Positions 6,122-10,971 of a stretch of DNA of 10,971 bases are shown in pieces. Origin of the DNA: Clostridia bacterium. GTDB taxonomy: Bacteria > Bacillota > Clostridia > Oscillospirales > Acutalibacteraceae. The DNA is taken from contig JAFQKZ010000059.1 of NCBI GenBank assembly GCA_017414725.1, positions 1 through 10,971 of the forward strand, given 5' to 3'. How positions within the stretch are numbered: position 1 is the stretch's first letter; each line of letters opens with the position of its first letter. The notes under the pieces are model-generated. The model was given only the letters and a program-made list of their open reading frames with translations. It ran no database searches and was not told the DNA's origin. Made by a program: the position numbers and the translations under genes.

Positions 6122-7996
6122 TTATGTCCTTTCGAATTTGTTTTCTATATATTTTTTGTCAAATTCTACATAAATCGGACGGCCATGCGGACAATTTCGT
6201 AAACCTGGATTTTCACATAAAGTTTGCACTAATTTTTTTATTTCTTCTGTAGAAGTCTTATGTCCAGACTTAATCGCACTTCTACACGCAATATTATTAT
6301 AAAGCCAATTTAATTTCTCTGTATTTGCGTTTTTGTTGTTTCTTAATAAATGATCCGAGAGTTCTATAATCGATTGTTCAATATCGCTAATATTTTCATG
6401 CATCGGTATGCTTTTTAGTATAATTTCGCCGTTTTTATTGTTATCTACAATATTATACCCCGCTTGCGATAAGAGCGATAAATTTTCGATAATAACGGCA
6501 TATTCTTCTTTTTCGAGTCGCAAAATTTTTGGATTTAGAAGTACTTGCGAAGACATTTCCGAGCTCTGATTTTTTATTTTCTCAAATAAAATTCGCTCAT
6601 GTGCGGCATGCTTATCTATTAAAATCAGTTTGTGGTCGTGTTCGACAATTATGTAACAATTAAACACTTCGCCTAAAATTTTACCTGAAAATTCATTGTT
6701 GTTGAGTAAATTCTCTATATTTTGGACTTTGACTTCAGTCTCTTTTTTTTCTTCATTCGGTATATTTGGCGCTTTTTCAACTATAGGACTTGATTTTGGT
6801 TTTATTTCGATTTTGTTTTCCGTACGTAAATATGAAAATGACAAAGTATCTTTTTGGTTAAATTCTAGTTTGGGTTTTGTTGCTATATTTTTATACGCAG
6901 GTTCTGTAAAAATACTTTTTGGCGGCTCTATTACAGGCCTAAAATTATGTTCCGGTTTCTTTTGTGTTATATTGCGATTAAATTCAAGCACAGGAGATGT
7001 TTCTAAATTGTATTCATTTAAAGTTTTTGTTACTACGGTGTTAAGCTCACGCAAAATCTCTTCTTCGTTGGCAAACTTTACCTCTGTTTTCGCTGGGTGA
7101 ACATTTACGTCAACCATATTGTACGGCATTGTTATGTATAACACGCAACATGGCTTTTTGCCGAGCGTAACCAAACTTTTGAAAGAATCTTCTAATGTTA
7201 TACTCAAATTTTTACTTTTTACCAATCTACCGTTAACAAAAAAGTTCTGTATACTTCTACCCGGACGACATTTGTCCGGCTTGCTTATGTATCCGTTTAT
7301 TTCAAAATCATCATTTTTATGTTTTACTTCTATTAAATTTTCGTAAAATTCTCTTCCGTAAACCGAATAAATTGCTGTGGAAATTTTGCTATCGCCTTGT
7401 GTACACAAAACTTCTTTACCATCACGAATTAATCTGAAAAAAATTTCCGGATGCGAAAGTGCTAGCTTATCAATCAAAGATGAAATTTTGTTGCCCTCGG
7501 AGATGTCTGATTTCAAAAATTTTAATCGTGCCGGAATATTGTAAAATAGATTTTTTACTGAAATTATCGTGCCTTGAGCACATCCCGCATCTGTAATTTG
7601 ACCGAACTCTCCACCGTTTATGCACAATTTCGTACCGAGATTTTCGTCTTTTGATCGTGTCACGAGCTCAAGTTGCGAAACTGAACATATTGACGCTAAC
7701 GCCTCGCCGCGAAACCCCAGCGAGCCTATTTTGGTAATATCTTCCATGTCGTGAATTTTGCTAGTCCCGTGTCGTGCGAACGCGTCAAACACATCGTCAC
7801 GGTACATTCCGTGACCATTGTCAGTGATTTTTATGAGCTTCGTGCCGCCCGATTTTATCTCGATAACTATGCGCTTGGCCCCAGCATCAATCGAGTTTTC
7901 CACCAGTTCTTTTACCACAGAAGCCGGATTTTCGGCAACTTCTCCTGCTGCGACAAGCTGAGATACGCGTGAAGTTAAAATATTAATTCTTTTCAT
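6122..7996 (-). CDS. mutL: DNA mismatch repair protein MutL (endonuclease type)
   Basis: MutL links mismatch recognition by MutS to strand incision and repair. The N-terminal GHKL ATPase is intact. It shows AAGEVAENPASVVKELVEN with Glu30 and Asn34, SIDAGA (35-40), TDNGHGM, RHGTSKI and GFRGEALASI. A transducer domain follows, with NVHPAKTEVKF. Residues about 330-430 form a low-complexity charged linker. The C-terminal domain carries the metal-binding motif D461-K-H-A-A-H-E467 through E472, ACRSAIKSG near 570, and CPHGRP (602-607), so nicking activity is expected. Lys replaces the usual Gln at position 462, while the metal ligands remain. At 624 aa the length is normal. mutS, often directly upstream, is missing and the 973-aa gene stands there, 40 bases away. 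The Shine-Dalgarno sequence is weak (GGGGAT, 14 bases upstream), but the start fits the family N-terminus. Confidence 0.97.
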   Translation of the reverse strand: MKRINILTSRVSQLVAAGEVAENPASVVKELVENSIDAGAKRIVIEIKSGGTKLIKITDNGHGMYRDDVFDAFARHGTSKIHDMEDITKIGSLGFRGEALASICSVSQLELVTRSKDENLGTKLCINGGEFGQITDAGCAQGTIISVKNLFYNIPARLKFLKSDISEGNKISSLIDKLALSHPEIFFRLIRDGKEVLCTQGDSKISTAIYSVYGREFYENLIEVKHKNDDFEINGYISKPDKCRPGRSIQNFFVNGRLVKSKNLSITLEDSFKSLVTLGKKPCCVLYITMPYNMVDVNVHPAKTEVKFANEEEILRELNTVVTKTLNEYNLETSPVLEFNRNITQKKPEHNFRPVIEPPKSIFTEPAYKNIATKPKLEFNQKDTLSFSYLRTENKIEIKPKSSPIVEKAPNIPNEEKKETEVKVQNIENLLNNNEFSGKILGEVFNCYIIVEHDHKLILIDKHAAHERILFEKIKNQSSEMSSQVLLNPKILRLEKEEYAVIIENLSLLSQAGYNIVDNNKNGEIILKSIPMHENISDIEQSIIELSDHLLRNNKNANTEKLNWLYNNIACRSAIKSGHKTSTEEIKKLVQTLCENPGLRNCPHGRPIYVEFDKKYIENKFERT

Positions 7997-8007
7997 GTCT
8001 TAGTTTG

Positions 8008-8030
8008 ATAATCCCCAGACCACCGATTAT
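8008..8030. repeat. Inverted repeat ATAATC-N11-GATTAT before mutL
   Basis: ATAATC (8008-8013) and GATTAT (8025-8030) form a 6-base inverted repeat with an 11-base spacer. It fills most of the 40-base gap between the 973-aa gene and mutL. No T-run follows on the minus strand, so it is not a good terminator and read-through into mutL is likely. It could be a binding site or chance. Confidence 0.25.
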
Positions 8031-8036
8031 TCTCGA

Positions 8037-10958
8037 TTAAAATTCTCTTGTTTCCAAAAAATCACCTGAGTGTCCGTCTGATATTTCCTCGATTTGATCG
8101 ACATCTTTTTGCTTTTCTAAAACTTCTTGATGTCGGAACATAATTTTTTCGTTTTCTTCATAACACTCAAGCTTCAATTTCTTAATAGGTCTTCCTTCAG
8201 ATTTCTCAGTATCTAAAAATTGGATCATCGCAGGAGTTACGGGTTTCAAATACTTCTCTGTATCATCATATCCAGCATGGTCTTTCACAGCTTTTCTGGC
8301 TATATTTTCAACAAAATCATCCGAAAAATCGACAGTAATTTTGTATTTATCATAATAACTAGCAGACATATCCCCAAGTTTCTCAGCTACAATATACGCA
8401 TATTCTTCTTCTGTAAAATCCCCAAAATGCACTTGTTCGGCAAATTTAAGTTGGTCATGCTGGTCCGTATTATTTCGATCAGAAATCAAAAACAGGGTGT
8501 TCGATGCGTCATGTTCAACATAATCTCCTGAATTATTATCGTATAACCGCAACACGCCATTATTATGTCGGACTTCTTCCAGACGATCGATAATACTTGA
8601 ATCGGTAAGATTCTCTAACACCAACGTTGTACTAGTGTTATTTAACAATTTTTTAATCACGAGATTTGTAGTGTTAAAAATCGTGTCAGCTAGCGACAAT
8701 TCAATTTTTTCTTTTGCGCCATTTTCCAAATTACGAGTAATTATTCTAGGTTTAATTCGTGACTGATTTATAGTCTGCCATGTTTCCAAATTATTTTTAA
8801 ACACGCTTTTGTGTACTGCAGAAAACACGCCGGAACTTACATTTCCAGACAACTCAAGCATTGTAGGTTTTCCCGATGACATTGTCCCAGAAGATAAAAT
8901 CTCAGCTAAATTATCGGAAATCTGTCCCGGAAACATCAAAGTCGATTTTAAATATTCGGACACCATTTTTTTTAATTTTATAGGATCGTTCTCCAAAACT
9001 AATTTATTATAGATATTTTCATTATATGATTTTCGGATATTAGCAAACGCAGATTTTGCACAGCTCATACTACCTTTTAACAATTTGCTAAATACACCGG
9101 TGGTACCTTCGAGTAACGCAGCTCCAGCTGCTCCCAACACTACTGAAGCAAACCAAGGGTTAGCTATAAACCCGGTTATTCTCTCGAGGTTACTAGCGAT
9201 TGTGTTAGCACGACCTAATAAGCCAGCCCCGGATTTTAACGATTCCCATTCCGTAAGAACAGCGTCTTTTAAATTTTTTAATTCGGCTGGAAGCGCGGCT
9301 ACTTCGCCAAAAAAATTTTGCTCTTCTAGTATTTTCAGCCCTGTGTCCAGATTCCTAAGAACTTTCTGGAGACTACCGTCATTGTCATTCAATTTATTCA
9401 ACAAAGAACGGGTGTCTTGTAAAATGTTATCTAAATGTTCCTTTACGGATTGGTTTTCCTTGATAAAAGTCAAGATTTCGTCAGAAAGTTTTCTAATTTC
9501 CGGGACAACTCGTTCCGGATTGAAGGATCCGTCACTCATTGAGTGTGCGGTTTCGAGGCGTTCTGCTTTTTTACATAGCGTATTCATCAGTTCATCCAAC
9601 ATAATCTGTTTTGTTGTGCCTTCGTAGTTTATTCCTTCCGTTCGTTTAGAGTCCGACTCGGCAAGACGGTTTTCGTTACTGCTCTTTAAGTTGCCCAACT
9701 TGACAGTCTCCTTTTCCTCGTTTTTTGTATTTTTTTTTCCAGATTTCAGCTTGGCAAGACGTTCTTCATGAATTTTCTTTAATTCTTGTAATTCTCCTAA
9801 TACATCTTGTGCTTTGTCTGCTTTGGCAATGTTTTCTAGATGCGTCTTTATTTTGTTCATGGTTTCTTCTGTATAATGCCACCCGGTAAGCTCGTTGAGT
9901 AAGTATATAGCCTTTTGAATGGCAGCAGGGGCACCTTCAGGATTCCCTCGGCTAAACAAAGTACCAACGTCTTCTATTATCTGTTTAACTTTACGGACCT
10001 CGGGAAACCTATTACAAAGTACCTCAAGTAACTCGTTTTTAGATTGTTCCAGGCTTTTGCAAAGTTCGCCATAGCTAGGCAACAAATCTTGCAAGACGTA
10101 TTTGTTGGCAGACAAAACCTCTTTATTATACTCATCACTATATTGACTTGCATTCAGGGATGTAAAATAGCCAAAATAAGTATTTAGGAGATGGGGCTTC
10201 TGATTTACGATTTGCTTTAGCATTGTGGTATCCAAACCATGTTTCTCCATAATAGTAAACACGTAACACGCTAAAAGCTTATTTACGGCGACACTTTTGT
10301 TCCTGCGTATGGCGTAGGCGCCTTCGCTTTCACCTTTTAATTTCAAATCCTTCGGGTAAGCTACGTTTGGGATATACTTTCTGAAAGCTCCCCGAAAATC
10401 ACCGAATATCCAAACGTTTGGTATCTGGCCGTATATTTCGCTAAACAACCCTCCTATATGTTTGTCGCTCAATAATTTTGTTTTCAACGTTTCCAGGTTC
10501 ACAACATAGCTAGTATCACTAGCCCACGACTTTAAAATGGCAGGTAAAGCATAATCAAAAACGTCGATAGCTCCAGCCCCGACAACCGGCAGCACAGCGC
10601 TTTTTTCAGTGTAGGGTGTTTTTACTTCACGTTCCCAAGTTTCAGTGGTTAAGGTGACTAGGTTTTTATCTTTTTCAATACCGAACATGTCGCGTAATGT
10701 TGCATCTGAGTTAATCAACGCTATAATTTCTTCCATTTTGTATGGAGGCGGGATTTCCAAACTTATGTTTATCTGAGTTCCGGTCGCTTCAGCTTCGCTT
10801 TTCGGGTATATATTCAATTTATCCAAACCAGGTACCAAATTACCGCCAACCATCAATAGGGAAAGCACACCTGGTAAAACTCTGTTTTTAATTGAAATCT
10901 TTCCTCCGGCAACTTTTTCTAAATCATCTAGACTCTCTATTTTTTCTCCTGTAATCAT
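8037..10958 (-). CDS. 973-aa membrane-associated protein with double-glycine-like leader and degenerate AAA+-like C-terminus
   Basis: I do not recognise a named family. The N-terminus contains SLDDLEKVAGG (9-19). Counting Gly19 as -1, it has Ser -11, Asp -8, Leu -7, Val -4 and Gly -2/-1, as in leaders cut by C39-type peptidase transporters. A hydrophobic stretch (about 27-44) and SEAEATG follow, which could also be a Sec-type signal with a long N-region. Residues 60-380 are mainly helical. Residues about 380-420 and 490-547 look coiled-coil, with charged linkers. A second hydrophobic segment begins at Trp602 (FASVVLGAAGAALLEG) and is followed by basic residues. Residues 690-930 resemble a Clp/torsin-like AAA+ module: Walker A-like GNVSSGVF (705-712), Walker B-like TLVLENL (Glu782-Asn783), sensor-1-like NTLFLIS (820-826) and a helical C-terminal subdomain. 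The catalytic Lys, Asp-Glu and arginines are replaced. The start has GGAG 9 bases upstream. The gene is less AT-rich than the miaA to HlyD-like stretch. That it is coding is nearly certain; the function is open. Confidence 0.85.
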   Translation of the reverse strand: MITGEKIESLDDLEKVAGGKISIKNRVLPGVLSLLMVGGNLVPGLDKLNIYPKSEAEATGTQINISLEIPPPYKMEEIIALINSDATLRDMFGIEKDKNLVTLTTETWEREVKTPYTEKSAVLPVVGAGAIDVFDYALPAILKSWASDTSYVVNLETLKTKLLSDKHIGGLFSEIYGQIPNVWIFGDFRGAFRKYIPNVAYPKDLKLKGESEGAYAIRRNKSVAVNKLLACYVFTIMEKHGLDTTMLKQIVNQKPHLLNTYFGYFTSLNASQYSDEYNKEVLSANKYVLQDLLPSYGELCKSLEQSKNELLEVLCNRFPEVRKVKQIIEDVGTLFSRGNPEGAPAAIQKAIYLLNELTGWHYTEETMNKIKTHLENIAKADKAQDVLGELQELKKIHEERLAKLKSGKKNTKNEEKETVKLGNLKSSNENRLAESDSKRTEGINYEGTTKQIMLDELMNTLCKKAERLETAHSMSDGSFNPERVVPEIRKLSDEILTFIKENQSVKEHLDNILQDTRSLLNKLNDNDGSLQKVLRNLDTGLKILEEQNFFGEVAALPAELKNLKDAVLTEWESLKSGAGLLGRANTIASNLERITGFIANPWFASVVLGAAGAALLEGTTGVFSKLLKGSMSCAKSAFANIRKSYNENIYNKLVLENDPIKLKKMVSEYLKSTLMFPGQISDNLAEILSSGTMSSGKPTMLELSGNVSSGVFSAVHKSVFKNNLETWQTINQSRIKPRIITRNLENGAKEKIELSLADTIFNTTNLVIKKLLNNTSTTLVLENLTDSSIIDRLEEVRHNNGVLRLYDNNSGDYVEHDASNTLFLISDRNNTDQHDQLKFAEQVHFGDFTEEEYAYIVAEKLGDMSASYYDKYKITVDFSDDFVENIARKAVKDHAGYDDTEKYLKPVTPAMIQFLDTEKSEGRPIKKLKLECYEENEKIMFRHQEVLEKQKDVDQIEEISDGHSGDFLETREF

Positions 10959-10967
10959 ACTTAAAAT

Positions 10968-10971
10968 CTCC
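10968..10971 (-). promoter_or_regulatory. Ribosome binding site of the 973-aa gene
   Basis: On the minus strand GGAG occupies the last four bases of the window, 9 bases before the ATG at 10958. This supports the chosen start and shows that the gene is complete. Its promoter lies outside the window. Confidence 0.6.

Noticed and set aside
8085..10900. Plus-strand frames of 67-180 codons opposite the 973-aa gene
   Set aside because: They lack ribosome binding sites and family features and follow from the codon bias of the long minus-strand gene.
8037..10958. Classical bacteriocin or RiPP precursor
   Set aside because: The protein is far too long, and no C39 transporter, immunity gene or modification enzyme is in the window. 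Only the leader-like N-terminus matches.

Overview
The window looks like the chromosome of a low-GC, endospore-forming Firmicute of the class Clostridia. The DNA is strongly AT-rich with AT-biased codons. It carries a clear forespore sigma factor (SigG), an endonuclease-type MutL with the DxHAxxExxxxE and CPHGRP motifs, MiaA directly downstream of mutL, and a clostridial-type HlyD-like membrane protein. No rRNA, tRNA, CRISPR array, insertion sequence or integrase was seen.

Layout. (1) 1-664: the 3' end of an unrecognised gene on the + strand, then a 168-base spacer holding several small inverted repeats. (2) 665-1078, minus: a small helical protein of unknown function, followed by a hairpin just after its stop. 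(3) 1079-1245: a divergent promoter region, with a sigma-A-like promoter leftward and a candidate SigF/SigG-type promoter rightward. (4) 1246-2420, plus: sigG, then a 101-residue protein made mostly of a sigma region-4-like helix-turn-helix. (5) 10958-2424, minus: a compact five-gene array in the order 973-aa unknown gene, mutL, miaA, HlyD-like gene, ABC-F ATPase. The last four are packed end to end with signs of translational coupling. They combine mismatch repair, tRNA modification, an envelope protein and a ribosome-associated ATPase. The plus and minus blocks converge at 2420/2424 with 3 bases between stop codons and no visible terminator.

The most unusual item is the 973-aa protein at 8037-10958. 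Its N-terminus reads like a double-glycine (bacteriocin/PCAT-type) leader followed by a hydrophobic segment. It then has a long helical, coiled-coil-rich middle and a second hydrophobic segment near residue 602. Its C-terminal third resembles a Clp/torsin-type AAA+ module in which the Walker A, Walker B and sensor/arginine positions are all degenerate. By eye this is a membrane-associated pseudo-ATPase with an export-type leader. I recognise no described family, and a profile search is needed to test the reading.

Other points of interest are sigG standing without the usual spoIIGA-sigE neighbours, an operator-like inverted repeat lying over a perfect TATAAT before the sigma-4-like gene, and two unrecognised genes at the left edge.
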